Counted from the first letter of the stretch, positions 1-8,258 are shown. The stretch: 64,000 nucleotides of DNA from Halalkalibacillus halophilus DSM 18494 (GCF_000423105.1 NZ_AUHI01000004.1:372001-436000); one strand, 5' to 3'. Notes: generated from the letters alone by a model not told the origin. Program-made: numbers and translations.

Positions 1-455
1 GGGATTACTCAAAAGAAGAGATTTATGCATGCTTACTCGATCTATGTGAGGAAGCGTGCCGAAGGGCGAGAAAGGACGAGAGGTTGGGACGAACGATTCA
101 CTTGGCAATTGGCTATTCAAGTGAGTTTGCGAAGGGATTCAGTAGGTCTATTTCCGTTGATGTTCCAACGAATGACACGCTTGAAGTATATGAAGTTTGT
201 CTGCAGCTATTTCATCGTTTCTACAGTGAAGGGTATAGTATTCGAAAAGCTTCTATGTCACTCACGAATTTAAGTGAGGAGGCAGGGACACAGTTGAGCT
301 TATGGAATGATCGGTCTAAATATCGTGATTTGTACCGAGTCATGGATGAAGTGAAAGATCGATTCGGTTCTACAGCTTTACTGCGAGCGAGTAGTTATAC
401 GAGTGGTGGAATTGCGGTGGAAAGAGGGAAGAAGATTGGAGGCCATTATGCATAG
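1..455 (+). CDS. Y-family DNA polymerase, UvrX/YqjW-like (C-terminal part, cut by window start)
   Basis: The reading frame is open from base 3 to a TAG at 453-455, so only the last ~150 residues are visible and the start lies outside the window. The segment contains the little-finger/C-terminal signature of UvrX-type polymerases: LGRTIHLAIGYS, a PTNDTLEVYEVC stretch and the C-terminal ALLRASSYTSGG...KKIGGHYA. Proteins of this family are error-prone translesion polymerases, often SOS-induced. Its position tail-to-tail with lexA fits an SOS role, but its own promoter is not visible. The internal ATG at 84 is not the true start, because the family sequence continues upstream of it. Confidence 0.85.
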   Translation, partial: DYSKEEIYACLLDLCEEACRRARKDERLGRTIHLAIGYSSEFAKGFSRSISVDVPTNDTLEVYEVCLQLFHRFYSEGYSIRKASMSLTNLSEEAGTQLSLWNDRSKYRDLYRVMDEVKDRFGSTALLRASSYTSGGIAVERGKKIGGHYA

Positions 456-463
456 GAACAGAA

Positions 464-502
464 AAAAGGTATTTTCCAAACAGGGAAAATACCTTTTCAT
501 AT
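464..502. terminator. bidirectional hairpin terminator between the uvrX-like gene and lexA
   Basis: A 14-bp perfect stem (464-477 with 484-497) has a 6-nt loop. It has A-runs on one side and T-runs on the other, so it can serve both convergent genes. Confidence 0.8.
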
Positions 503-507
503 TTTAA

Positions 508-1128
508 TTAATGAATGTCGCGGTATAAACCGACAACTTTACCTAATACCGTAACGTGATCTAAAATAATCGCTTCCATCGAAGGATTTTCAGGTTCTAA
601 ACGGTAGTGGTCTTCATCTTTAAAGAAGCGTTTGACAGTAGCTTCATCTTCTTCTGTCATTGCAACAACGATATCGCCATTGGAAGCTGTAGATTGCCTG
701 CGAACAATGACAAGGTCTTGATCAAGGATTCCAGCGTCGATCATACTCTGACCTTGTACAGATAAGACAAATACATCTTCTTCGGAAGTAGAAAACGTTT
801 GAGGAAGAGGAATATATTCTTCAATGTTTTCTATCGCTGTTATTGGTTCACCAGCAGTAACTTTACCTATTAAAGGTGCGTACATAGCATTACGTTCACG
901 AACGGTTTGGCTATCTGCAAAGGTAATTTCAATCGCTCTTGGTTTGGTTGGATCGCGACGAATAAATCCTTTTTCTTCTAAGCGAGATAAGTGTCCGTGT
1001 ACAGTGGAGCTAGAAGCAAGCCCAACAGCAACAGCAATTTCACGCACAGATGGTGGATATCCTTTTTCTTTAACCTCTTGTTCAATAAAATCATAAATTT
1101 CTTTTTGTCTCTTTGATAATTTCTTCAT
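508..1128 (-). CDS. lexA: LexA, SOS transcriptional repressor and self-cleaving protease
   Basis: The product is 206 aa. The N-terminal winged HTH covers residues 1-65 (begins MKKLSKRQKEIYDFI). The autocleavage site is Ala92-Gly93 in the TAGEP motif, with catalytic Ser128 (GQSM) and Lys166 (ATVKRFF). RecA filament-stimulated self-cleavage relieves repression of SOS genes. The start at 1128 is chosen because GGGGTGAG precedes it and the family begins there; an upstream in-frame codon at 1170 would add 14 non-conserved residues. A candidate LexA box and promoter lie upstream (separate entries), consistent with autoregulation. The cell-division inhibitor yneA and yneB, which flank lexA in B. subtilis, are absent. 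Confidence 0.97.
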   Translation of the reverse strand: MKKLSKRQKEIYDFIEQEVKEKGYPPSVREIAVAVGLASSSTVHGHLSRLEEKGFIRRDPTKPRAIEITFADSQTVRERNAMYAPLIGKVTAGEPITAIENIEEYIPLPQTFSTSEEDVFVLSVQGQSMIDAGILDQDLVIVRRQSTASNGDIVVAMTEEDEATVKRFFKDEDHYRLEPENPSMEAIILDHVTVLGKVVGLYRDIH

Positions 1129-1181
1129 TTTCTCACCCCGAGATTTTTGTGAATGTCCTATACCTGACATGAACTACCTAT

Positions 1182-1210
1182 AGTATAGCAAGTTTTATCC
1201 AAGAACACAA
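1182..1210 (-). promoter_or_regulatory. lexA promoter
   Basis: On the minus strand TATACT (1182-1187) lies 17 nt from TTGTGT (1205-1210), a plausible SigA promoter for lexA. Its -35 region is overlapped by the candidate LexA box. Confidence 0.55.
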
Positions 1211-1221
1211 ACGTTCGTTCG
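1208..1221. promoter_or_regulatory. candidate LexA (SOS) box
   Basis: The sequence CAAAC-GTTC-GTTCG matches the Bacillus consensus CGAAC-N4-GTTCG with one mismatch. It sits at the -35 region of the lexA promoter in the lexA/ynzC intergenic space. Confidence 0.6.
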
Positions 1222-1322
1222 TATTTTATTCAGATTTCTTGTTTTCATATACTGTAGACGATAAAATGATAAAAGTGGATTGAAAAATATAATGAAAATT
1301 ATTTAAGTAAAGGAGTATGAAA

Positions 1323-1556
1323 ATGTTATCAGAAGAAGAAATTAAACGTATAAATGAGCTTGCTAACAAGAAAAAAACAGAGGGCTTAACAGATAAAGAA
1401 CAAAAAGAACAAAAGAAACTACGGGAAGAATACTTGCAATCGTTTCGAAGTTCATTCAAAAATCAGTTACAGTCGATGAAAGTTGTCGACCCAGAAGGAA
1501 CAGATGTTACTCCAGAAAAGCTTAAAAAAGAACAAGAAAATAATAAAAAACACTAA
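1323..1556 (+). CDS. ynzC: YnzC family protein (DUF896)
   Basis: A 77-aa cytoplasmic protein with the DUF896 signature: EEEIKRINELANKKK, the charged QKKLREEYL helix and the C-terminal VDPEGTDVTPEKLK motif. The function is unknown; in B. subtilis it lies in the SOS-regulated yneA-yneB-ynzC operon. The start at 1323 is preferred because AGGAG at 1311-1315 is 7 nt upstream, whereas the ATG at 1317 is only one base from it. Here ynzC stands alone downstream of lexA because yneA and yneB are missing. Confidence 0.9.
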   Translation: MLSEEEIKRINELANKKKTEGLTDKEQKEQKKLREEYLQSFRSSFKNQLQSMKVVDPEGTDVTPEKLKKEQENNKKH

Positions 1557-1560
1557 TTTT

Positions 1561-1583
1561 TGCCGTTTTCTCGGCATATTTTT
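1561..1583 (+). terminator. small hairpin with T-rich tail after ynzC
   Basis: TGCCG/CGGCA (1561-1565 with 1572-1576) is followed by a T-rich stretch. The stem is short, so termination is probably weak. Confidence 0.4.
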
Positions 1584-1643
1584 GTTATAATTTAAAAATG
1601 TGAACGCAATAAATCGTGATTAACGAAGGGAGTAATAAAATTA

Positions 1644-3653
1644 ATGAGTAAAGAAACAGAAAAGCTATCAATTAATACGATACGAACATTAACAATTGAC
1701 GCAGTAGAAAAAGCGAGTTCAGGTCACCCAGGTATGCCGATGGGGGCTGCTCCAATGGCTTACACATTATGGACCAAATTGATGGATCATAACCCGCAGA
1801 ATTCAAATTGGTTTGACAGAGACCGCTTTGTTTTATCAGCTGGACATGGTTCCATGCTACTTTATTCATTATTACATTTATCGGGATACAAAGTATCAAT
1901 CGATGATTTAAAGAATTTCCGCCAATGGGGTTCTAATACTCCAGGTCATCCGGAGTTTGGCCATACTGACGGTGTGGAGGCAACAACGGGTCCACTTGGC
2001 CAAGGGTTATCAATGGCTACTGGAATGGCAATGGCAGAGAGCTTCTTAGCAGGGAAATTTAATCGACCTAATTATGATGTTATCGATCATTACACATATG
2101 CTATATGTGGTGATGGGGACTTAATGGAAGGTGTTTCTCAAGAATCCGCTTCTCTAGCAGGCCATTTAAAACTTGGGAAATTAATCGTCATGTATGATTC
2201 GAATGATATTTCGTTAGATGGTGATTTAGATCGATCCTTCTCTGAAAGTGTAGAAGATCGTTATAAGGCTTACGGCTGGCAAGTAATTCGTGTAGAAGAC
2301 GGAAATGATACAGTGGCAATTGAAAAAGCATTAGAAGATGCACGAGCGAATAAAGAACAACCGACAATGATCGAAGTGAAAACTGTTATTGGTTACGGAG
2401 CGCCGAACAAATCTGGTAAGGCAGATGCACACGGAGCACCGTTAGGCCATGAAGAGTTAAAAGCAGCGAAAGAACATTATGGATGGAACTATGAAGATGA
2501 TTTCCATGTTCCAGATGAAGTGTATAAAGACTTTAAAGAAAATGTACAAAAGCGCGGAAAGCAATCCGAAGATGAGTGGAATCAATTGTTTAATCAATTT
2601 AAACAAGAATTCCCTGAATTAGCAGAAGAGTTAGAACAAGCAATTAAAGGGGATTTACCACAAGGGTGGAATGCAGACTTACCTACGTATGATGAGCATT
2701 CTAAAGCACTTGCAACACGTGCTGCATCAGGCGAAGTGATGAATGCAATCTCAGAAAAAGTTCCACAATTCTTTGGTGGAAGCTCAGATTTAGCTGGTTC
2801 GAATAAGACAACGATTAAAAATGAGGAAGACTTTAAAGCGCCAGATTACAGTGGCAGAAATGTTTGGTTTGGTGTTCGTGAATTTGCAATGGCATGTGCA
2901 TTAAACGGAATGGCGCTTCATGGAGGTCTTAAAGTTTACGGAGGAACGTTCTTCGTATTCAGTGACTATCTACGTCCCGCATTACGTTTATCAGCTTTAA
3001 TGGGAGTTCCTGTAACGTATGTATTTACTCACGATTCCGTCGCAGTTGGGGAAGATGGGCCAACACATGAGCCGATTGAACAATTACCTGCCTTACGTGC
3101 AATGCCAGGATTATCTGTTGTGCGTCCTGGTGATGCAAATGAAACGAAGGCTGCATGGGAGTTGGCTCTAGAAGCTACGAATCATCCAACTGCACTCGTT
3201 CTTACGCGCCAAGGATTACCGGTATTAGCTGGAACGAATGAAAAAGCAAGAGAAGGTGTGGAACGCGGGGCTTATGTTTTACGTGAAGCAGAGAAATCAG
3301 AAGCAGACGTTTTATTACTTGCTTCAGGTTCTGAAGTACAGTTAATTACAAAAGCGGCAGAAGAACTTGAGAAAGAAAATATCTCAGCTAGAGTAATTAG
3401 CATGCCTTCATGGGATCGTTTCAAATTACAATCTGATGCATACAAAGAAGAAGTGTTACCACAAAATGTAACGAAGCGACTAGCAGTAGAGATGGCTTCT
3501 CCATTTGGTTGGGAACGTTATGTAGGCATTGATGGTGATGTATTAGGAATTGATACATTTGGAGCGTCTGCACCAGGAGATAAAGTAATTGAAGAGTATG
3601 GCTTTACTGTAGAAAACGTGGTTAGCAGAGTAAAAGTGTTATTAAATAAATAA
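1644..3653 (+). CDS. tkt: transketolase
   Basis: The product is 669 aa, full length for bacterial transketolase. It moves two-carbon ketol units between sugar phosphates in the non-oxidative pentose phosphate pathway, using thiamine diphosphate and a divalent metal. Visible signatures are SSGHPGMPMGAAP near the N-terminus, the metal/ThDP motif CGDGDLMEGVSQE with a downstream N (SNDISLDGD), and the pyrimidine-domain segment FTHDSVAVGEDGPTHEP. The RBS is GAAGGGAG. It occupies the same place as in B. subtilis, between ynzC and sirA. Confidence 0.98.
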   Translation: MSKETEKLSINTIRTLTIDAVEKASSGHPGMPMGAAPMAYTLWTKLMDHNPQNSNWFDRDRFVLSAGHGSMLLYSLLHLSGYKVSIDDLKNFRQWGSNTPGHPEFGHTDGVEATTGPLGQGLSMATGMAMAESFLAGKFNRPNYDVIDHYTYAICGDGDLMEGVSQESASLAGHLKLGKLIVMYDSNDISLDGDLDRSFSESVEDRYKAYGWQVIRVEDGNDTVAIEKALEDARANKEQPTMIEVKTVIGYGAPNKSGKADAHGAPLGHEELKAAKEHYGWNYEDDFHVPDEVYKDFKENVQKRGKQSEDEWNQLFNQFKQEFPELAEELEQAIKGDLPQGWNADLPTYDEHSKALATRAASGEVMNAISEKVPQFFGGSSDLAGSNKTTIKNEEDFKAPDYSGRNVWFGVREFAMACALNGMALHGGLKVYGGTFFVFSDYLRPALRLSALMGVPVTYVFTHDSVAVGEDGPTHEPIEQLPALRAMPGLSVVRPGDANETKAAWELALEATNHPTALVLTRQGLPVLAGTNEKAREGVERGAYVLREAEKSEADVLLLASGSEVQLITKAAEELEKENISARVISMPSWDRFKLQSDAYKEEVLPQNVTKRLAVEMASPFGWERYVGIDGDVLGIDTFGASAPGDKVIEEYGFTVENVVSRVKVLLNK

Positions 3654-3743
3654 TTTTCTACAAACTTTTTAAATAAATAACAAATAATGCGACAAACTTT
3701 TCTAAGGAATGTTGGTAAGCTTGGCCTAAAGGGAGGTCAAGCC

Positions 3744-4181
3744 ATGTACCAATATTCCTTATTTTTCTTTAAACCAAATTATGGAGAACATTTTTATTTT
3801 AAAGTAAGTTTATTATACAAACTACTCAAAAAGTACAAAATGCAAAGTCTTCAGGATGGCATAACAACGAAACAGATAAAATACGCATTAGAGGAAGTAA
3901 AGCTTGAACAACTTTTTTCGTATTTAAAAAATAGTACAACCGCAAATGTAAACTGGATCGACGAAGAAACTTTTGAAATGCAATCGGGTAACAAAAGAAT
4001 TATCGTTAAAAAAAGTTCGAACGGGTTAGAATTGTATGCTACATCCTTGATTGAATTAGAAACGTTATTACTTAAATACTTAAAGAAATACCACGAGTAC
4101 ATCTTTGTTTTAAATGAAACATCAGTAGAATTTGGATGGGTTCGTCCTTATAAGAGGAAAAAACTACTTAATCATGGTTAA
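3744..4181 (+). CDS. sirA: sporulation inhibitor of replication SirA (YneE)
   Basis: The product is 145 aa, close to the family length (~148). In B. subtilis SirA binds domain I of DnaA and blocks new replication rounds at the onset of sporulation. Family features are an aromatic N-terminus (MYQYSLFFFKPNYGEHFYFK) and a C-terminal FGWVRPYK element matching the YGW.NP.K ending of known SirA. The start at 3744 follows GGGAGG with good spacing; in-frame codons upstream of it would precede the RBS. The conserved position between tkt and yneF supports the call. Confidence 0.85.
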   Translation: MYQYSLFFFKPNYGEHFYFKVSLLYKLLKKYKMQSLQDGITTKQIKYALEEVKLEQLFSYLKNSTTANVNWIDEETFEMQSGNKRIIVKKSSNGLELYATSLIELETLLLKYLKKYHEYIFVLNETSVEFGWVRPYKRKKLLNHG

Positions 4182-4250
4182 TTACTATTGTTTTTCTAGA
4201 TTTGTTTTACTATACTGTATAGAGACAACGAAATAGGAGGATCTAGAAGC

Positions 4251-4484
4251 ATGGGCACAATATGGGTAGTTTTAATTGCTCTTGCAGCATTGGTTGTAGG
4301 TGTATTACTTGGTTTCCTTATCGCTAGAAAAACGATGATGAATTACCTGAAAAAGAACCCGCCAATTAATGAGCAAATGTTACGTACAATGATGATGCAA
4401 ATGGGTCAAAAGCCATCTCAGAAAAAGATTAATCAAATGATGCGCGCAATGACTCAACAAATGGATAGTAAAGATAAAAAATAA
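4251..4484 (+). CDS. yneF: YneF family small membrane protein (UPF0154)
   Basis: A 77-aa protein with one N-terminal transmembrane helix (residues ~4-25, ending GFLIARK) followed by a cytoplasmic Met/Gln/Lys-rich tail containing KNPPINEQMLRTMMMQMGQKPS, the UPF0154 signature. The function is unknown. The RBS is AGGAGG. It holds the conserved place between sirA and ccdA. Confidence 0.92.
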   Translation: MGTIWVVLIALAALVVGVLLGFLIARKTMMNYLKKNPPINEQMLRTMMMQMGQKPSQKKINQMMRAMTQQMDSKDKK

Positions 4485-4488
4485 AGGA

Positions 4489-4518
4489 ACGGAGAGCAGA
4501 AAGTGGCTCTCCGTTTTT
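4489..4518 (+). terminator. rho-independent terminator after yneF
   Basis: A 9-bp stem (4489-4497 with 4506-4514) has an 8-nt loop and is followed by a T5 run. Confidence 0.85.
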
Positions 4519-4626
4519 ATAATGTTTTCCTGCAGAATTCATAAAACTGTCAAGCAGTGTTAACATGAATATGGTAATTATCTGATAGGATAGGGGAAAG
4601 AACAGTAAATTGTAGGAGTTGTTTCG

Positions 4627-5331
4627 ATGAATGAAGTGAATATTTTATTAGCATTTGGAGCAGGGTTCCTTTCATTTATATCTCCTTGTGTGTTACCACT
4701 ATACCCGGTATTTCTTTCGTATGTCACGGGTATGAGCGTAGATGAGTTGAAGAATGATAATGCGATGCTAAGAAAACGTAGCATGCTACATACTCTATTT
4801 TTCTTAATCGGATTCTCATCGATCTTTATCATGCTTGGTTTTTCTACCTATTATATTGGAGAAATGTTATATACCTATCGTGATTTGATTCGTCAAATTG
4901 GCGCAATTTTAATTATTTTCTTTGGGTTTGTTATGATTGGTGTATTTAATTTCGAATTTTTAATGAAAGAGAAGAAAGTAACTTTTAAAAACAGACCAAC
5001 AGGCTATATTGGTACTTTATTCATCGGTGCAGCTTTCTCCATGAGTTGGACACCATGTACGGGACCAATCTTAGCAGCAGTAATTAGTTTAGCAGCCGTT
5101 AATCCTGAATCTGGAGTAATTATGATGACAGCATACTCTCTAGGTTTTTCAATTCCTTTCTTTGTCATGTCCTTCTTCATCGGGAAAATGGATTGGATTA
5201 AAAGAAATTCACAGCGCATTGTAACGATTGGTGGTTACATTTTAATTGTATTAGGTGTCGCATTATTCTTCGATTGGTTGCGAATTCTAACTGCATATTT
5301 GGCTAATTTCTTTGGTTTTACCGGCCTATAA
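4627..5331 (+). CDS. ccdA: cytochrome c biogenesis protein CcdA
   Basis: A 234-aa polytopic membrane protein (about six helices) of the DsbD-beta/CcdA family. It passes reducing equivalents from cytoplasmic thioredoxin to extracytoplasmic thiol-disulfide proteins such as ResA and StoA. The two redox cysteines are in the family motifs FISPCVLP near residue 20 and SWTPCTGP near residue 142. It begins the three-gene run ccdA-mrpB-ccdC. The extracytoplasmic thioredoxin at 20.1 kb is a plausible client. Confidence 0.95.
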   Translation: MNEVNILLAFGAGFLSFISPCVLPLYPVFLSYVTGMSVDELKNDNAMLRKRSMLHTLFFLIGFSSIFIMLGFSTYYIGEMLYTYRDLIRQIGAILIIFFGFVMIGVFNFEFLMKEKKVTFKNRPTGYIGTLFIGAAFSMSWTPCTGPILAAVISLAAVNPESGVIMMTAYSLGFSIPFFVMSFFIGKMDWIKRNSQRIVTIGGYILIVLGVALFFDWLRILTAYLANFFGFTGL

Positions 5332-5400
5332 GCATTGAATCCTCTATCTAATTCGCTTATAATTAATACCACAATTGTTTACAACTAAAAGGAGTATGAC

Positions 5401-5868
5401 ATGAAGAAAAATACGAATGACTTAATTCTTAAAACGTTGACACAATTAATAGCTTTCTTATTATTAGGCTTTTCTATTTACTTATTTTTCGCTGGTCATA
5501 ATGCACCAGGTGGCGGGTTTATAGGTGGTTTAATGACAGCATCTGCTATTATTCTAATGTATATTACGTATGGTATCGAAAAAATCCAACAAATTTTGCC
5601 GATTAATTACATTACGATGTTCATAGCCGGATTAATGATTGCGACACTATCTGGTGTAGGGGCAATCATGTTTGGAGTGCCCTTTTTATCACAAACTTTT
5701 GGGTATTTTGACATCCCGTTTTTCGGTGAAACAGAATTGGCTACTGCACTCATTTTTGACTTAGGAGTGTATCTAGCTGTAGTTGGGGTAACGATGACAA
5801 TTATCTTAACAATCGCAACGGATGCAACAGAAGATAATGAAATGAATGAGGAAAAGGTTGAGGCGTAA
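5401..5868 (+). CDS. orphan MrpB/MnhB-type cation:proton antiporter subunit B
   Basis: A 155-aa protein with four to five predicted membrane helices and the MnhB signature GHNAPGGGFIGGLMTA around residue 30, plus FGVPFLSQTFGYF and TELATALIFDLGVYLAVVGV. In Mrp antiporters this is one of six or seven subunits and is not known to act alone. No other mrp gene is in the window. The stop codon overlaps the ccdC start (TAATG), so the two are translationally coupled. In B. subtilis this slot holds the response regulator yneI. The assignment is firm; the role as a lone subunit is unknown. Confidence 0.85.
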   Translation: MKKNTNDLILKTLTQLIAFLLLGFSIYLFFAGHNAPGGGFIGGLMTASAIILMYITYGIEKIQQILPINYITMFIAGLMIATLSGVGAIMFGVPFLSQTFGYFDIPFFGETELATALIFDLGVYLAVVGVTMTIILTIATDATEDNEMNEEKVEA

Positions 5869-6350
5869 TGAATGTTTTAGATCAACCATTGATCGCTGGG
5901 ACTATAAGCGTGATTGCAGTTATTATGGCAATTGGTATGATCGTTATAAGGTCCCGTGCGGCTAAACGACCCGCATCTGTAAAGAAAATAATATTACCAC
6001 CATTTTTTATGAGTACAGGTGCACTTATGTTTTTATTTCCTTACTTCCAAATAAGTTGGTTACAAGTAATCGAAGCGATGATTGTTGGTGTTTTATTTTC
6101 CATTCTATTAATTTATACTTCTAATTTTGAAGTGAAGAAGAATGAAATATATTTAAAACCGTCGAAAGCACTAGCATTCATTTTAGTTGGCTTGCTAGTT
6201 ATACGTGTGAGCTTTAAGTCCGTCTTGGGACAAGAAATATCGGTAGGGGAAACAAGCGCTATGTTCTTCTTATTAGCATTTGCGATGTTAGTGACTTGGA
6301 GAATAGCCATGTTGATTAAATTTATGAAACTAAAAAATCAAATAGCATAA
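5868..6350 (+). CDS. ccdC: CcdC family membrane protein (YneJ, DUF1453)
   Basis: A 160-aa protein with five predicted membrane helices. It matches CcdC/YneJ by position and by segments such as IRSRAAKRPASVKKIILPPFFMST and a C-terminal GETSAMFFLLAFAM helix (each recognised in part). The gene is named for its place beside ccdA; a direct role in cytochrome c maturation is not established. The ATG overlaps the upstream stop by one base. Confidence 0.85.
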   Translation: MNVLDQPLIAGTISVIAVIMAIGMIVIRSRAAKRPASVKKIILPPFFMSTGALMFLFPYFQISWLQVIEAMIVGVLFSILLIYTSNFEVKKNEIYLKPSKALAFILVGLLVIRVSFKSVLGQEISVGETSAMFFLLAFAMLVTWRIAMLIKFMKLKNQIA

Positions 6351-6352
6351 AA

Positions 6353-6388
6353 AAAGCGGGTAAAAGTGTAAATCACTTCTACCCGCTT
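6353..6388. terminator. bidirectional terminator between ccdC and yneK
   Basis: AAAGCGGGTA and TACCCGCTTT form a long stem around a small AAGTG/CACTT hairpin, flanked by an A-run and a T-run. It reaches slightly into the 3' end of yneK. Confidence 0.8.
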
Positions 6389-6816
6389 TGTGGTTCTAAT
6401 AGATGTTGATATGGTGTAAAGTCAATGTTCTTCTCATTTAAACGTTTTATCAAAAATTTATGATCCCGCTTAGGTGTTGCAAGAATATATCCTTCAATGA
6501 GTAGTTCCAAGGTAATAGACTTTGCTTTTCTTTCTAATGCTAGTCGCCCAATTCTTGCTCCGATCTTTTGTTTGGCAACATCCCGAAAAATTTCTGGGAC
6601 AGGCTCTACCAATTCATTAAGTAACTGCTTTTTCTCGTCACTCCATAAATGAATAGTTTCTTCAATATAAAACTCTTCCCAGTCGATAATTGATTTTCCA
6701 TCTTCTTTTGGTAGCTTTTTAAGAAACTTTCGAAACATAAAGTAGCCACCAATGGTAAGCAATCCTAACATAATAAATGACCAAATAACTAATAATATCG
6801 CAACGATTCCAGACAT
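6379..6816 (-). CDS. yneK: YneK family protein (DUF2621)
   Basis: A 145-aa protein with one N-terminal transmembrane helix (residues ~5-28) and a cytoplasmic domain containing KSIIDWEEFYIEET and a basic C-terminus with RDHKFLIKRLNEKNID. These match DUF2621/YneK of bacilli. The function is unknown. It is the last gene of the conserved yne block before the selenocysteine locus; in B. subtilis the coat gene cotM would follow. Confidence 0.85.
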   Translation of the reverse strand: MSGIVAILLVIWSFIMLGLLTIGGYFMFRKFLKKLPKEDGKSIIDWEEFYIEETIHLWSDEKKQLLNELVEPVPEIFRDVAKQKIGARIGRLALERKAKSITLELLIEGYILATPKRDHKFLIKRLNEKNIDFTPYQHLLEPQSG

Positions 6817-6858
6817 CTTTTGTCATCCTCTATAATAAAAATCTCTTAAACATATAAA

Positions 6859-6955
6859 TGGCGGGACTGTGTGGGAATCGAACCCACCAGAGACAACACG
6901 TGCCTCTCGAGCGGTTTTGAAGACCGTGACACGCACCAGCTTTGCAACCAGCCCC
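6859..6955 (-). tRNA. selC: tRNA-Sec (anticodon UCA), selC
   Basis: A 97-nt molecule including an encoded CCA (6859-6861) and G discriminator. An acceptor stem of 7 pairs plus an eighth non-canonical G/A position joins GGGGCUG to CAGUCCC. The anticodon loop CUUCAAA carries UCA at 6918-6920. The T arm is GUGGG-UUCGAUU-CCCAC. The long variable arm has a perfect 7-bp stem (AGAGGCA/UGUCUCU). The long variable arm and UCA anticodon are diagnostic of tRNA-Sec. It is charged with serine and converted to selenocysteine by SelA, encoded 5 kb away. Confidence 0.97.
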
Positions 6956-6973
6956 AAAATAATTTTCTAGTTT

Positions 6974-7002
6974 ATTATACAAGCTGAGAACGTCTGTAGC
7001 AA
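6974..7002 (-). promoter_or_regulatory. tRNA-Sec promoter
   Basis: On the minus strand TTGCTA (6997-7002), 17 nt, then TATAAT (6974-6979), about 19 bases upstream of the mature 5' end. Confidence 0.65.
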
Positions 7003-7157
7003 CAAAGTTAACCACAATAATGTTCTTTATAAAGAATTATATCTGAAATTCCTTGGACATTTCGTATGAAATTGGATAAAATGGTTTTGAACTGTTATAT
7101 TCTGTTAGGTTTATCATAAGATGATGATATATACGTTTTTGAGAGGAGTAATATCGA

Positions 7158-8243
7158 ATGGATAAATCGCTAACATTTATTGAGCCAAGGAGCGCAACAG
7201 ATGAGCAGTCTTTCACTAGAATTAATGATGCTGCTAGTAAATGGATTGACAACTATTCGATGAACGTTCATGTCGTTTTCGATGACGATTTTAATATACA
7301 TAGTGTCAGTGCATCTGTTAAAAGTTTATTTGGGTATACCCAAGAAGAGGTACTGAGTGCTTCGTTACTTTATTTTATTCATCCTAAACAGCATGAAGAA
7401 TTAAAAGCATTTGTACAGGGACTAGAGGAAAACAGTCGTCAGCGCATCGAGCTTCTTGTTAAAAATGCTAATAGTGAGTATATTCATTCTCAAAGCTATG
7501 CAGGAAAAATTGTAGACCCTGAAACAGGAAAACCTTATTATGTAGCTGTAGCTCAAGATATATCAGATCAAAAGCAAGCTGCAGAAATGCTAGTCAGATC
7601 TGAGAAACTATCAACAGCAGGGCAATTGTCTGCCTGTGTTGCACATGAAATAAGAAATCCGATCACTTCTTTAAAGGGTTTCCTTCAATTAATGGATACC
7701 AATATGAAGGGGAAAGAGGCATACCTAAAAATTATGAAAGATGAGATAGAAAAAATTGAAGCAATCTCATCTGAATTATTATATATTGCCAAACCTTCTA
7801 CGAATACATTCCAAGAAGATGATTTAATTATAATGCTTAAAGAAGTATGTACATTAATGCGCTCACAAGCACGAATAAATGATATCAAAATAAAGCAAGA
7901 TTTTAATATGAATCAATTCACACTACATTGTGATCGCTCGCATTTGAAACAGGTTTTTATTAATCTAATTAAAAATGCAATTGAAGCTATGGAAGACCCA
8001 GGCACAATAGAAGTAAATGTCTATTACAGTGACTATTTAACAATTGATGTAATAGATCAAGGTTGCGGGGTTCCTGATGAATTGAAAGCAAAATTAGGGC
8101 AACCTTTTCTAACCACTAAATCAAAAGGGACTGGGCTTGGATTAATGATTTCTAAAGATATTTTAAAGAAACATGATGCCACGATTCAAATAATCGACCA
8201 TGAGCCAACAGGAAGTATCTTTCGTGTTCAATTCTTAAAATAA
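7158..8243 (+). CDS. PAS-domain sensor histidine kinase (sporulation-kinase-like)
   Basis: A 361-aa soluble kinase. A PAS domain (~34-140) contains LFGYTQEEVL. A HisKA dimerisation domain has phospho-acceptor His163 in AHEIRNPITSLKGFLQLM. The HATPase_c domain has N (LIKNAIEAM), G1 (DVIDQGCGVPD) and G2 (GTGLGL) boxes. No membrane segment or receiver domain is present. The HEIRNP(L/I)TSLKGF sequence resembles the B. subtilis KinA/KinE group that feeds the Spo0A phosphorelay. The stop codon is 15 nt before selB with no terminator, so it likely shares selB's transcript. Whether it has any link to selenium is unknown. Confidence 0.9.
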   Translation: MDKSLTFIEPRSATDEQSFTRINDAASKWIDNYSMNVHVVFDDDFNIHSVSASVKSLFGYTQEEVLSASLLYFIHPKQHEELKAFVQGLEENSRQRIELLVKNANSEYIHSQSYAGKIVDPETGKPYYVAVAQDISDQKQAAEMLVRSEKLSTAGQLSACVAHEIRNPITSLKGFLQLMDTNMKGKEAYLKIMKDEIEKIEAISSELLYIAKPSTNTFQEDDLIIMLKEVCTLMRSQARINDIKIKQDFNMNQFTLHCDRSHLKQVFINLIKNAIEAMEDPGTIEVNVYYSDYLTIDVIDQGCGVPDELKAKLGQPFLTTKSKGTGLGLMISKDILKKHDATIQIIDHEPTGSIFRVQFLK

Positions 8244-8258
8244 TAGGCTGGTGTTAAA

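Noticed and set aside
6830..7015. 61-codon frame on the minus strand over the tRNA-Sec gene
   Set aside because: It is produced by the tRNA sequence itself, contains no family motif, and has no RBS.
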